Positions 1 through 6,782 of a DNA stretch of 11,431 bases are shown piece by piece. The translations under genes were made by a program, and so were the position numbers. Origin of the DNA: an uncultured Mycoplasma sp. Lineage in GTDB: Bacteria > Bacillota_I > Bacilli_A > Mycoplasmatales > Metamycoplasmataceae. Numbering within the stretch: position 1 is the first letter of the stretch; every line of letters starts with the position of its first letter. The stretch is taken from contig CASDWL010000055.1 in the NCBI GenBank assembly GCA_949284615.1, positions 1 to 11,431 on the forward strand. The letters run 5' to 3'. The notes beneath the pieces were generated by a model, which was given only the letters and a program-made list of their open reading frames with translations, was not told where the DNA came from and did not search any database.

Positions 1-570
1 AGTTAAATTATATTTTTGTACTAGATCATCTATATTAGATTTAGTAATATTTAAATCTAAAGAAATTAATTTTTCCAATTCTCCCATAATTAAATCTAAT
101 TTGTTAGGAATTTTAGACAAAAAATAAATTAAATCCATATCACTTATAGAAGCATTATTTATGTTAATTTGTTCTTTAACAAATTGAATAATTTGCTTAT
201 CAGTTAATTCTTTAAATTCTTTACATGCAGCTTCTTTTTCTAAATAATCCAATATTTTGTTGTTAGATTTTGTTTTTTGATTAGATAATTTGTTACTAGT
301 AAAAATAAAAATATTGGAAGATAATCTAGATTTCAATGAATTCACAATAATATCTTGTTCTTTATCTGTAGCTTTTATTAAAAATGGAAAATTTTTAAAT
401 ATTATCAACTTATCATCACCAAATAAATTAAGTGATGAAATTTGTTTAATTACTTCATCAATATCACTAATTTCATTCATCTTAACAACTATATAATTTT
501 TGTTATTATTTATTATTGATTGAATTTCTTGATCAATCAAATAATTTTCATTTCCATACAAGTAATACAT
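1..570 (-). CDS. holA: DNA polymerase III delta subunit (HolA), 5' part of the gene only
   Basis: Reading the minus strand from the ATG at 570 gives 190 codons without a stop, running off the window edge. The N-terminus, MYYLYGNENYLIDQEIQ, is the typical start of the clamp-loader delta subunit, where a YxxYGxExYLI stretch opens the P-loop-like first domain. Delta opens the sliding-clamp ring so that the clamp loader can place it on primed DNA. The visible part covers domain I and part of domain II; family members are usually about 300-340 residues, so roughly 110-150 residues lie outside the window. The composition is Lys/Asn/Ile-rich like its neighbours. No Shine-Dalgarno sequence precedes the ATG; instead a TATAAT on the same strand sits 7 nt before it, which favours a leaderless mRNA. 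The gene is divergent from ldh. The call rests on the N-terminal motif and overall character, since delta subunits are poorly conserved. Confidence 0.8.
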   Translation of the reverse strand, partial: MYYLYGNENYLIDQEIQSIINNNKNYIVVKMNEISDIDEVIKQISSLNLFGDDKLIIFKNFPFLIKATDKEQDIIVNSLKSRLSSNIFIFTSNKLSNQKTKSNNKILDYLEKEAACKEFKELTDKQIIQFVKEQININNASISDMDLIYFLSKIPNKLDLIMGELEKLISLDLNITKSNIDDLVQKYNLT

Positions 571-577
571 ATTCAAA

Positions 578-583
578 ATTATA
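578..583 (-). promoter_or_regulatory. -10 box (TATAAT) of holA, predicted leaderless start
   Basis: A perfect TATAAT reads leftward on the minus strand and leaves only 7 nt before the holA ATG. Initiation about 7 nt after the box would fall on or next to the ATG itself. No convincing -35 box lies 16-18 bp upstream (AATTAT-like). Confidence 0.55.
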
Positions 584-590
584 CATTTTT

Positions 591-619
591 TTGTAATTAA
601 ATAATTATTGGAATATAAT
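591..619 (+). promoter_or_regulatory. ldh promoter (TTGTAA, 17-bp spacer, TATAAT)
   Basis: TTGTAA at 591-596 and a perfect TATAAT at 614-619 are separated by exactly 17 bp, the optimum for the housekeeping sigma factor. Expected transcription start is about 626, giving a 5' leader of about 30 nt that contains AGGAG at 640-644 ahead of the ldh ATG at 656. The holA -10 box lies only 7 bp to the left on the other strand, so the two promoters are back to back. Confidence 0.65.
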
Positions 620-655
620 AAATTTTAGTAAATAAAATTAGGAGAAAAAAGAATT

Positions 656-1606
656 ATGAAAGCTAAAAAAATTATTTTAGTAGGTGCAGGTGCTGTTGGA
701 TGCTCATTTTTATATTCTGCAATGAATAGAGGACTTGCATCAGAATATGGAATTATTGATGTAGTTAAAAAAAATGTAGAAGGTCAAGTATTGGATTTTG
801 AAGATGGTAATGCTCCAATGGATTATCCATTCAATGTTTTTGAAGCAACATATAAAGATTGTAAAGATGCTGATATTGTTGTTATAACAGCAGGTAGACC
901 TCAATTACCAGGTGAAACAAGATTAAATATGGTTGAAGGTAATGCTGTTATTATGAAAGATATAGCTGAAGGAATTAAAAAATCTGGTTTCAAAGGAATT
1001 TCAGTTATTGCATCAAATCCAGTAGATATCTTAACTTTAATTTATCAAGAAGTAACAGGATTTGACAAAAAATCAATCATTGGTTCAGGTACTTCATTAG
1101 ATTCAGCAAGATTAACTAGAGAAATTTCAAAAAGAATAAATATTGCTCCTCAATCAATTCAAGCTTATGTTATGGGTGAACATGGGGATTCATCTGTATC
1201 AGCTTTTTCAGTTGCAACAGTTGGAGGTGTTCCATTATCATACTTTGTTAAACAAAAAAGAATTGATGATAAAGAATTTCCAAAAATTCATGAATATGTA
1301 TGAAGAAAAGCATATGAAATTATTGATAGAAAAAGAGCAACTTTTTATGGGATTGGTGTTAACTTAGCAAATATTTGTGAAAACATTATCAGAGATTCTA
1401 GAAAAGTATTAGCTGTTGGTGCATATTTAGAAGGTCAATATAAAAATTCAGGTGTTTATACAGGAGTTCCTGCTGTTATAGGAGCAAATGGATTACAAGA
1501 AATTATTGAATTACCAATAAGTTCAAGTGAACAAAAACAATTTGATAAATCAGTTAAACAATTAAAAGAAGTTGTTGATAAAGCTAGAAAAGCAATTAAA
1601 AAATAA
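656..1606 (+). CDS. ldh: L-lactate dehydrogenase
   Basis: NAD-dependent L-lactate dehydrogenase of 316 residues, the usual family length. It reduces pyruvate to lactate in the cytoplasm and regenerates NAD+ for glycolysis, a central step in fermenting mollicutes. The Rossmann glycine motif GAGAVG is at residues 10-15. The substrate loop RPQLPGETRLNM carries Gln83, the LDH-type specificity residue (malate dehydrogenases have Arg there), and catalytic Arg89. Asn121 lies in SNPVD, Asp149 and substrate-binding Arg152 in SLDSARLTR, and the catalytic His176 in GEHGDSS. Codon 217 is TGA read as Trp (1304-1306); stopping there would remove about 100 residues of the substrate domain. The start is fixed by AGGAG at 640-644 and the family N-terminus. 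It is probably transcribed from its own promoter, divergent from holA. No strong terminator follows. Confidence 0.97.
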
Positions 1607-1731
1607 AAAATAATTGTTCCAAAACAAAATATAGCTAAAAATTTAACAGGCTAATTTTATTAGTTTAAATGATAAAATTAACATTGTGCATAATTAAAAT
1701 ATATGTGCTTAATAATTTTTAGGAGGACTAT

Positions 1732-1947
1732 ATGGCTAAAAATAGATTTGAAACAAAAAAATTAATAGCTTTAATTATTTTGTTATTTCCAGTTATTTCA
1801 ATTATTGGTGTAATTATTTATGCCTTAGACATGTTAAAAGGAAATTGATCATACTTAGAATTAATTGTTTTAATTTTATGTATTCCTTTTGGATTATTTG
1901 CTGCAATTTTCTTATGATTAAATGCATTAGGAATTATAAAATTATAA
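1732..1947 (+). CDS. Small two-helix membrane protein, function unknown
   Basis: A 71-residue protein I do not recognise. After a short basic N-terminus (MAKNRFETKK) come two hydrophobic helices, about residues 11-34 and 41-66, joined by a short polar turn (DMLKGNWS), so it should be a hairpin in the membrane with both ends probably inside. Two TGA codons (positions 39 and 62) are read as Trp; under the standard code only 38 residues would be seen. A perfect AGGAGG at 1721-1726 lies 5 nt before the ATG, strong evidence that it is translated. It lies 125 bp after ldh and ends about 60 bp before a clear terminator, so it may be its own unit or be co-transcribed with ldh by read-through. I found no convincing promoter in front of it. 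Confidence 0.8.
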
Positions 1948-2003
1948 ATTTGTATCAAAAGAAAATTTTAATTAAGTATCAAATTATCTATAAAAAATAT
2001 ATT

Positions 2004-2028
2004 AAAGACCACTTTATGTGGTTTTTTT
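2004..2028 (+). terminator. Intrinsic terminator after the 71-residue membrane protein gene
   Basis: ACCAC (2008-2012) pairs with GTGGT (2018-2022) around the loop TTTAT. The stem is lengthened by A-rich bases on the left pairing with the T-run, with one G-U pair. Seven T follow (2022-2028). This is the only stem with several GC pairs and a U-tract in the window. It separates the ldh side from the rpsF operon. Confidence 0.85.
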
Positions 2029-2070
2029 GTTCAAAATTAAAATGACTTTTTTAAATTTATATTTATGTTT

Positions 2071-2079
2071 TGTTATAAT
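2071..2079 (+). promoter_or_regulatory. Extended -10 promoter of the rpsF-ssb-rpsR operon
   Basis: TGTTATAAT is an extended -10 element (TG, one base, TATAAT). The region 16-18 bp upstream is AT-rich without a good -35, which an extended -10 can tolerate. The expected start, near 2086, coincides with the left arm of the first leader hairpin. Confidence 0.65.
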
Positions 2080-2085
2080 TTTTTT

Positions 2086-2151
2086 GAGGATTTACTCCTT
2101 GATATTTTTTATAAAAATATCCAAAAATGTAAAGACCATAAGGAGGTCAAC
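2086..2151 (+). promoter_or_regulatory. Structured 5' leader of rpsF; possible autoregulatory element
   Basis: Three hairpins can be drawn in the leader. GAGGA (2086-2090) pairs with TCCTT (2096-2100, one G-U). A perfect 9-bp stem, 2101-2109 with 2113-2121, has a 3-nt loop. GACC (2134-2137) pairs with GGTC (2145-2148) around most of the Shine-Dalgarno (AGGAGGT, 2141-2147). CTCCTT at 2095-2100 can instead pair with AAGGAG at 2140-2145, masking the ribosome binding site. An S6:S18-binding mRNA leader is known ahead of rpsF in many bacteria. Its conserved CCG is not present here, so this may be a diverged or unrelated structure. Confidence 0.4.
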
Positions 2152-2601
2152 ATGTCTAAATATGAAATTATGTTGATTCTTGATCCTACATCAGATGAAA
2201 AAGTGATATCTGAAATTGCTAAATCTACATTTAAATCAAAGGATGTTCAGATTGAAAAGTTAGACCGTACAGATTTAGCATATGAGATCAATAAATCAAA
2301 AACTGCAAGTTATTTTGTTATTAATACATTAGCAACAGGTGAAGAAATTAATGAATTTACAAGAAAATCAAATATAACAAAAAACATTTGAAGAATTTTA
2401 AGTATAAATTTAGATACTGAAAAAGGTTTAAAAAGAAAACCTAAGAAATTTAAAAAACCAAATTCTAATTTCAAAAAACCAAATTCCGATAAAACAAATC
2501 AAGAAAATAACAATAATGAAAATAAGACAACAAAAAGAAAATCTTTTAACAATTTAGATCAACAAACAAAAACAGAAAAGGCAAAAAAAGATAAAGAATA
2601 A
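2152..2601 (+). CDS. rpsF: 30S ribosomal protein S6 with a low-complexity C-terminal tail
   Basis: Ribosomal protein S6, 149 residues. The first 95 or so form the usual S6 core: MSKYEIMLILDP opens it, followed by the LAYEINKSKTASYFVI strand region and IWRILSINLD. S6 binds 16S rRNA together with S18 on the platform of the small subunit, and S18 is encoded two genes downstream. Residues about 95-149 are a tail rich in Lys, Asn, Gln and Glu with a local duplication (FKKPNS twice, about residues 100-113); such tails occur in mycoplasma S6 and are likely disordered. Trp80 is encoded by TGA, and ending there would lose the last core strand. The start is chosen by the strong AAGGAGGT at 2140-2147; an in-frame ATG at 2065 would lengthen the protein but lacks such a site and would begin inside the promoter. 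The stop TAA shares its last A with the ssb ATG. Confidence 0.95.
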
Positions 2602-3086
2602 TGAATTTGAATAAAGTGATATTAATTGGGCGTTTATCTCAGGATATTACAATGCAAGAATCCAAAAATAATATTAATTATGTTAGAACAAATCTTGCAA
2701 TTACAAGAGATAATTCAAATCGAAACAATAATGAAGAAATAACAGACTTTATACCTTTAGTCGCTTTTGGTAATAATGCAACATATATGAGTCGCTTTTT
2801 TGGAAAGGGTGACTTAGTGAATGTTGTAGGAGTTATTCAATCTTCACAATACACAACTAAATCTGGAGATATAGTTTCTTCATTATCAATTGTTATTGAA
2901 CAAATTAAATCACTAGAACCAAGATCTATAACTCAAGCAAGAAATGGACGTAAAAATTCTTCTATTGCTAACACTAATATAAATGAATTGGATGATAGCA
3001 ATGAAACAGCAACTTTTTATGAAGAACAAAAAAATAATGAAGTTACTGAACAAGATGATGACAATCCATGAGAGTTAGACTTTTAA
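2601..3086 (+). CDS. ssb: Single-stranded DNA-binding protein
   Basis: SSB of 161 residues, which coats single-stranded DNA during replication, recombination and repair. Residues 1 to about 108 are the OB-fold; MNLNKVILIGRLSQD is the typical opening, and the segment around residues 49-79 (DFIPLVAFGNNAT to VNVVGVIQS) matches the SSB core. Residues 109-150 are a polar, disordered linker. The end is an acidic tip, DDDNPWELDF, with terminal Phe161; in the family this tip recruits partner proteins. Codon 157 is TGA (Trp), so a standard-code reading would cut off the last five residues, including the terminal Phe. The ATG overlaps the rpsF stop by one base (TAATG) and lacks a good Shine-Dalgarno, so translation is probably coupled to rpsF. 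rpsR follows 19 bp later. Confidence 0.96.
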
Positions 3087-3105
3087 AATTAATTAGGAGG
3101 AAGAT

Positions 3106-3369
3106 ATGTCAATGATAGTTAAAAAAACTATAAATAAAAAAAGAAGAAATTCTAAAAGAAGACCTTGTATGTTTTGTTTAGAAAAAATGGAATACATTGA
3201 TTATAAAAATGTTGATGTTATTTCAAAATTTATTAATACTCATGGGAAAATCTTACCTTCAAGAGTAACAGGAGTATGTGCAAGACATCAAAGAGGTTTA
3301 AGTACAGCTATAAAAAGAGCACGTATTATGGCTTTGATTCCATTTATTTCTGAAAGAATTAGAAGATAA
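3106..3369 (+). CDS. rpsR: 30S ribosomal protein S18
   Basis: Ribosomal protein S18, 87 residues, partner of S6 on the 30S platform. The basic N-terminus [10 protein letters not shown] is followed by CMFC (Cys21, Cys24), and later by GVCARHQR (Cys58, His61). This is the cysteine-bearing, potentially zinc-binding form of S18 found in many Firmicutes and relatives. The typical [11 protein letters not shown] and KILPSRVTG segments are present, and the end [15 protein letters not shown] is family-like. AGGAGGA at 3095-3101 lies 4 nt before the first ATG and 10 nt before the second in-frame ATG at 3112, so the first is preferred but not proven. It is the last gene of the rpsF-ssb-rpsR operon. A T-run (3374-3380) follows the stop, without a good stem. 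Confidence 0.97.
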   Translation: MSMIVKKTINKKRRNSKRRPCMFCLEKMEYIDYKNVDVISKFINTHGKILPSRVTGVCARHQRGLSTAIKRARIMALIPFISERIRR

Positions 3370-3440
3370 TAATTGCTTTTTTTATTAATTAAAATTTAAT
3401 TTAAAAAATATTTCAAATTAATATTCAAATCATCAAATTA

Positions 3441-3457
3441 AAAGATTAATAATCTTT
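3441..3457. repeat. Short perfect hairpin in the rpsR-CotH gap
   Basis: AAAGATT, loop AAT, AATCTTT form a 7-bp perfect inverted repeat. It is followed by A-rich, not T-rich, sequence on the plus strand, so it is not a good terminator for rpsR. Apart from this, the 60-base repeat at 3469-3528 and the -10 box at 3560, I see nothing in the 204-bp gap. Confidence 0.4.
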
Positions 3458-3468
3458 AAAAAATAATT

Positions 3469-3528
3469 ATTACCTATTAAATCAATCGCTATTATTTTTT
3501 ATAAGTAATTGCAACAAAAATAGGTAAT
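3469..3528. repeat. Spaced 10-bp inverted repeat upstream of the lipoprotein gene
   Basis: ATTACCTATT (3469-3478) and its exact complement AATAGGTAAT (3519-3528) enclose 40 bases. Inside, CAAT (3483-3486) with ATTG (3508-3511) and TTAT (3492-3495) with ATAA (3501-3504) continue the symmetry. A 60-nt imperfect stem-loop could form. The right arm ends 31 bp before the -10 box of the lipoprotein gene. It could be a regulatory site, a weak terminator for rpsR (TTTTAT follows the right arm), or chance in AT-rich DNA. Confidence 0.4.
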
Positions 3529-3559
3529 TTTATGTTTATCAAACATAATAAATATTAAC

Positions 3560-3565
3560 TATAAT
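3560..3565 (+). promoter_or_regulatory. -10 box (TATAAT) of the CotH lipoprotein gene, predicted leaderless
   Basis: A perfect TATAAT leaves 8 nt to the ATG at 3574, so transcription should begin within a few bases of the start codon. There is no Shine-Dalgarno in the gap and no clear -35 box. Confidence 0.5.
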
Positions 3566-3699
3566 ATATAATTATGACTAAAAATAAAAGATTAAACAAA
3601 TTACCACTTTATATACTATCAACTTCATTAATAATGAGTAGTGTTTTTATTGCAACTAGTTGTGGAGATGCTAACAATACAAATGGAGAAACTGACAAT

Positions 3700-4872
3700 A
3701 TAAAAGAATTATTAAATCAAGAAATTTCAAGAATTGATCAATTAAATAATGAAAATTTAATATTACGTCAATCAGCTTTTACTCAGGATGATATTAATAA
3801 AATAAATGAAAATAATTTTTTTCAATATTTAAGTGAATGAAATCTAGTTATTGCAACAAATGATGAAGAATATTCATATGAAATTATTGATTTTAATAAA
3901 TCAAACAATATATTTAGTTTTAAAATAAAGATAACTTCAAAACAAAACCCTTCATTATCATTAAATTCAAAAGAATTTGAAATACCATATGAAAATATAA
4001 GTGTATCATTAAATGATGAAATTTCAAGATTCAATTCAATGAAATTGTCATTAATTAGAAACTCTTTTACTAATGAAGAAATAGATAGTATAAATGAAAA
4101 TAATTTTAATGAATATATAAAAAATTGAAATGATATTACAACCAATGAAAAATTTATGTATCAAATTTTCAATTTTGATAAATCAAATAATTTATTTAAA
4201 TTTAAAATTAAAATTACTTATAAAACAAATTCTAATATTTCAAATGAGACTAAAGAGTTTCAAATAAAATACACTATCCAAATAGATGAAAATCAATTAT
4301 TAGTAGATGAAATTCACAGAATTGATAATTTAACTTTAACACTTATTAGAAGCAGCTTTACTCAAAATGATCTTGATCAAATTAACTTAAATAATTTTAG
4401 TGATTATATATCAAATTGAGATGAAGTTTCATTGAATAAAAATAAATACAACTATGAAATTACTAATTTCTATATAGCTAATAATTCATTTAATTTTAGA
4501 ATTTATGTAATTTTAAAAAATGATAAAAATATTAATGATCAAACTGAATTATTCAGTTTATCTTATGAAATAATTCCAGATCCTAATGAATTATTACTTT
4601 CAGAAACAAACAGAATTAATGATGCAATAACTTTGTCATTAATTAAAAATTATTTTACTAATGATGAAATTAACAAAATAAATCAAAATAATTTTAATAA
4701 TTACTTAGCTAATTGAAATTTAATATTAGCAAATTCAAATGACTTTAATTATGAAATTATTAACTTTGATAAATCTAATAATGCTTTTAATTTCAATATC
4801 AAAATTTCAATCAAAGGTAATTCTTCTTATGCATCACAATCAAAAACAATAAATTTACCTTATGTTATCAAT
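3700..4872 (+). repeat. Four tandem protein repeats of about 97 residues in the lipoprotein
   Basis: The encoded segments beginning near 3700, 4006, 4291 and 4582 share one pattern: a helical part (Ile/Leu-rich with IxRI or INR), SxFTxxDIxxINxNNFxxYxxNW, then a strand-rich part (YEIxNFDKSNNxFxFxIKI). One Trp ends the first half of each unit, at residues 89, 185, 282 and 381, spaced 96, 97 and 99; all four are TGA. The units are clearly diverged at both protein and DNA level, so this is an old duplication rather than a recent one. The strand-rich half recalls repeat domains of other mycoplasma surface lipoproteins, but I cannot name a family. Confidence 0.85.
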
Positions 4873-6029
4873 AATGATACAAGCAAGATTTTTGATTATA
4901 CACCACATTTAAGCGCTCAACTGCCAGAAATTCATATTAATTTTGATACACCTTTAGATCAATTAAAAGATGTATTACCAGATTGAACAGATAAAATAGA
5001 ATATCATGGATGAAATACTTTTCCATATCATAATGCAACTGTTTCAGTAAATGATCCAAATGGAGAATATGAATCAAGCACAAATTTAACTGCACAAGTT
5101 AAAGTTAGAGGTAATACAACTGCTTTTTATTATAAAAGACCTTTTAAAATTAAATTTGATAAAAAAACTTCAATGTTAGGATTGAATAATAATAACAAAT
5201 TTAAAGATTGAGTATTATTGGCTAGTTGATGTGATCCTTCAATGCTAAGAGATAGCTTAGGATTGTATCTTGGTCAAATGTTGTATAAAAATGTAGGTCT
5301 TTATGTAAGTGATTTTAGATATGTAGATTTATATATAAATAATGAATATTGAGGAATGTATTTATTATGCGAACAAAATGAAGTTAATAATAATAGAGTT
5401 AATATACCAAAAACTGAATTAAATTCTCCAGATGTAAATATAGCTTATTTACTTGAAATGGATGCTTATGCTCCAAATGAAAATCCTAATGAAGTTTTTT
5501 GATTAAACTATAACAATGAAGCTCCTTTATCTCCTTTTGATGATCCTTCACAAAATTTATTTCAAGGTTTAGGAGTTTATGAGTATGTTATAAAAAGCAA
5601 AATATATTCTACAAGCCAAAGAGATTTTATAGGTAAGTATTTAGAAAATATTTATAGAATTTGTTATAAAGCAATTAAAGAAAAAGAATGCTATGAATTT
5701 ACTGAAGATAAAAGAAGTATTGTTAAATCAACAACATTAACCAACCCTTATGATGCTGTTTCAAAGGTTGTTGATATTGACTCATATGTTGCTGTTTTAA
5801 TTTTACAAGAAATTATATGTGATTATGATGTATCTAATTCAAGCTTTTATTTATCTATTGATTTATCACCAACTGGAGATGGTAAATTACATTTTCAAGC
5901 TCCTTGAGATTTTGATCATTCTTTTGGTATTCATTATTCATTTTGACAAGGTGAATTGAATGATACTATAGATCCTAAAAAATTATATGCTGTAAATCAA
6001 TCAAATCCTTGATTAACCTTATTATATAA

Positions 6030-6045
6030 TTCTGAAGAATTGTAA
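6030..6045 (+). other. Frameshift site inside the CotH domain
   Basis: Frame 1 ends with S-E-E-L and TAA at 6043-6045. The continuing frame is closed by TAA at 6027-6029 and open from 6030. The shift must therefore lie within these 16 bases. Joining TTG (6040-6042) to GTA (6042-6044) gives E-E-L-V-K-Q-V-K-V-R-W, a smooth protein. Loss of one G from TTGGTAAAA is the simplest explanation. No standard slippery heptamer is present. Confidence 0.8.
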
Positions 6046-6401
6046 AACAAGTTAAAGTTAGATGGCAAGAAATGATAGATAGAAACGTATTTAAAACATT
6101 AATAGACTATTTAGATAAATGTTCTGAATTGTATGTTAATCAATATCAAAAAAATTTCGATAAATGGCAAAATATTGGGCCTATAGCAAAATATTATTAT
6201 GATCAAATAAAAGATAATGATAAACTAGATCAAACTGTTGCAAGTTCTAGTTGAGGAGCTGTAGGATCAGTTGCTGTTGTTGAAGAAGCAACATATGGTT
6301 GCGAAAATCAAGCTGCTGCTAAAGACTATTTAAAAAAATGAATAACCAAAAGATTTCAAGTATTAAATAACATTTGAAATAACACTTAGCATATTTAAAT
6401 C

Positions 6402-6782
6402 ATGGAAATTTTATTAATAATATTTTTAATTTTAAATAGTCAAAAAAAGAAAGTAATATACAAGAATAATGAAAAAATAAATTCATTAAAAATGACATTT
6501 AACAAAAATTGTGCTACTTGTAAAGATTGTCAAAAACAGTTTAAAACAATTAGTTTATATAATCATCAATTCACATATTTTTATACAATGTTCCAGAATC
6601 CTCAAAATCCAATAATAAATAAAAATATAAAATGATATCAATATACAAAAGAAATGATCAAATCATTTTTCATAAATACACTAATTGTAATTTCTATCAT
6701 CTTTGTTTTACCATTTTTTATAGTTAACAATTCCAAAAGAAAGAAAATAATAATTAATCAAGATAAAGAAATGGAATATTAA
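6402..6782 (+). CDS. Single-pass membrane protein with a CxxCxxC motif, function unknown
   Basis: A 126-residue protein that I do not recognise. The first 12 residues are hydrophobic (MEILLIIFLIL) but too short for a full membrane helix. A cysteine cluster, CATCKDC (Cys37, Cys40, Cys43), follows. A clear transmembrane helix spans about residues 88-108, ending in a basic stop-transfer stretch (SKRKK) and a short charged tail. Codon 78 is TGA (Trp); reading on through it is what reveals the membrane helix. It begins 12 bp after the stop that closes the frameshifted CotH gene, so the two are probably co-transcribed. There is no Shine-Dalgarno before the ATG, and the Met31 codon is an alternative start. 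The hydrophobic segment with basic flank argues for a real product, but it could also be the remnant of a longer gene. Confidence 0.55.

Larger units (their letters stand above)
3574..6389 (+). pseudogene. CotH-kinase-family surface lipoprotein with four N-terminal repeats, frameshifted
   Basis: A large exported lipoprotein gene whose reading frame is broken once. The first frame gives 823 residues and stops at TAA 6043-6045. The missing end of the same domain continues in the -1 frame to TAG 6387-6389, so repair by one base would give about 938 residues. The signal peptide has a lipobox ATSC with Cys30. Residues about 42-433 hold four divergent repeats. From about residue 440 the protein looks like a CotH atypical kinase: VKVRGNTT (about 510-517), KRPFKIKFDKK, WVLLASWCDPSMLRD (from 546), YVDLYINNEYWGMYL (583-597), DYDVSNSSFYL (750-760) and WDFDHSFG (778-785). 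In known CotH proteins the last two regions carry the active-site Asp residues. The -1 frame supplies the end, including YLKKWITKRFQVLNNIW. The family assignment comes from motif order; kinase activity here is untested. It may be an inactivated gene, a sequencing error or a recoded gene. All 13 Trp codons I counted before the break are TGA. Confidence 0.8.

Noticed and set aside
1143..1367. 74-codon reading frame overlapping ldh in another frame.
   Set aside because: Lies within the conserved ldh coding sequence and has no ribosome binding site or recognisable product.
1652..1680. Perfect 9-bp inverted repeat (TAATTTTAT with ATAAAATTA, 11-nt loop) after ldh.
   Set aside because: The stem is pure AT with no T-run after it; too weak to call a terminator in DNA of this composition.
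1673..1714. Possible promoters (TAAAAT, CATAAT, TTAATAAT) before the 71-residue membrane protein gene.
   Set aside because: None has both a good -10 and a -35 at proper spacing; AT-rich DNA gives many such matches.
2065..2151. Longer in-frame start for rpsF at 2065.
   Set aside because: It lies over the -10 box, lacks a Shine-Dalgarno and adds residues foreign to S6; the ATG at 2152 has AAGGAGGT and the family N-terminus.
3822..4145. 107-codon minus-strand reading frame inside the lipoprotein gene.
   Set aside because: It is a shadow of the repeat-coding strand; no start signals, and the plus-strand protein is clearly structured.
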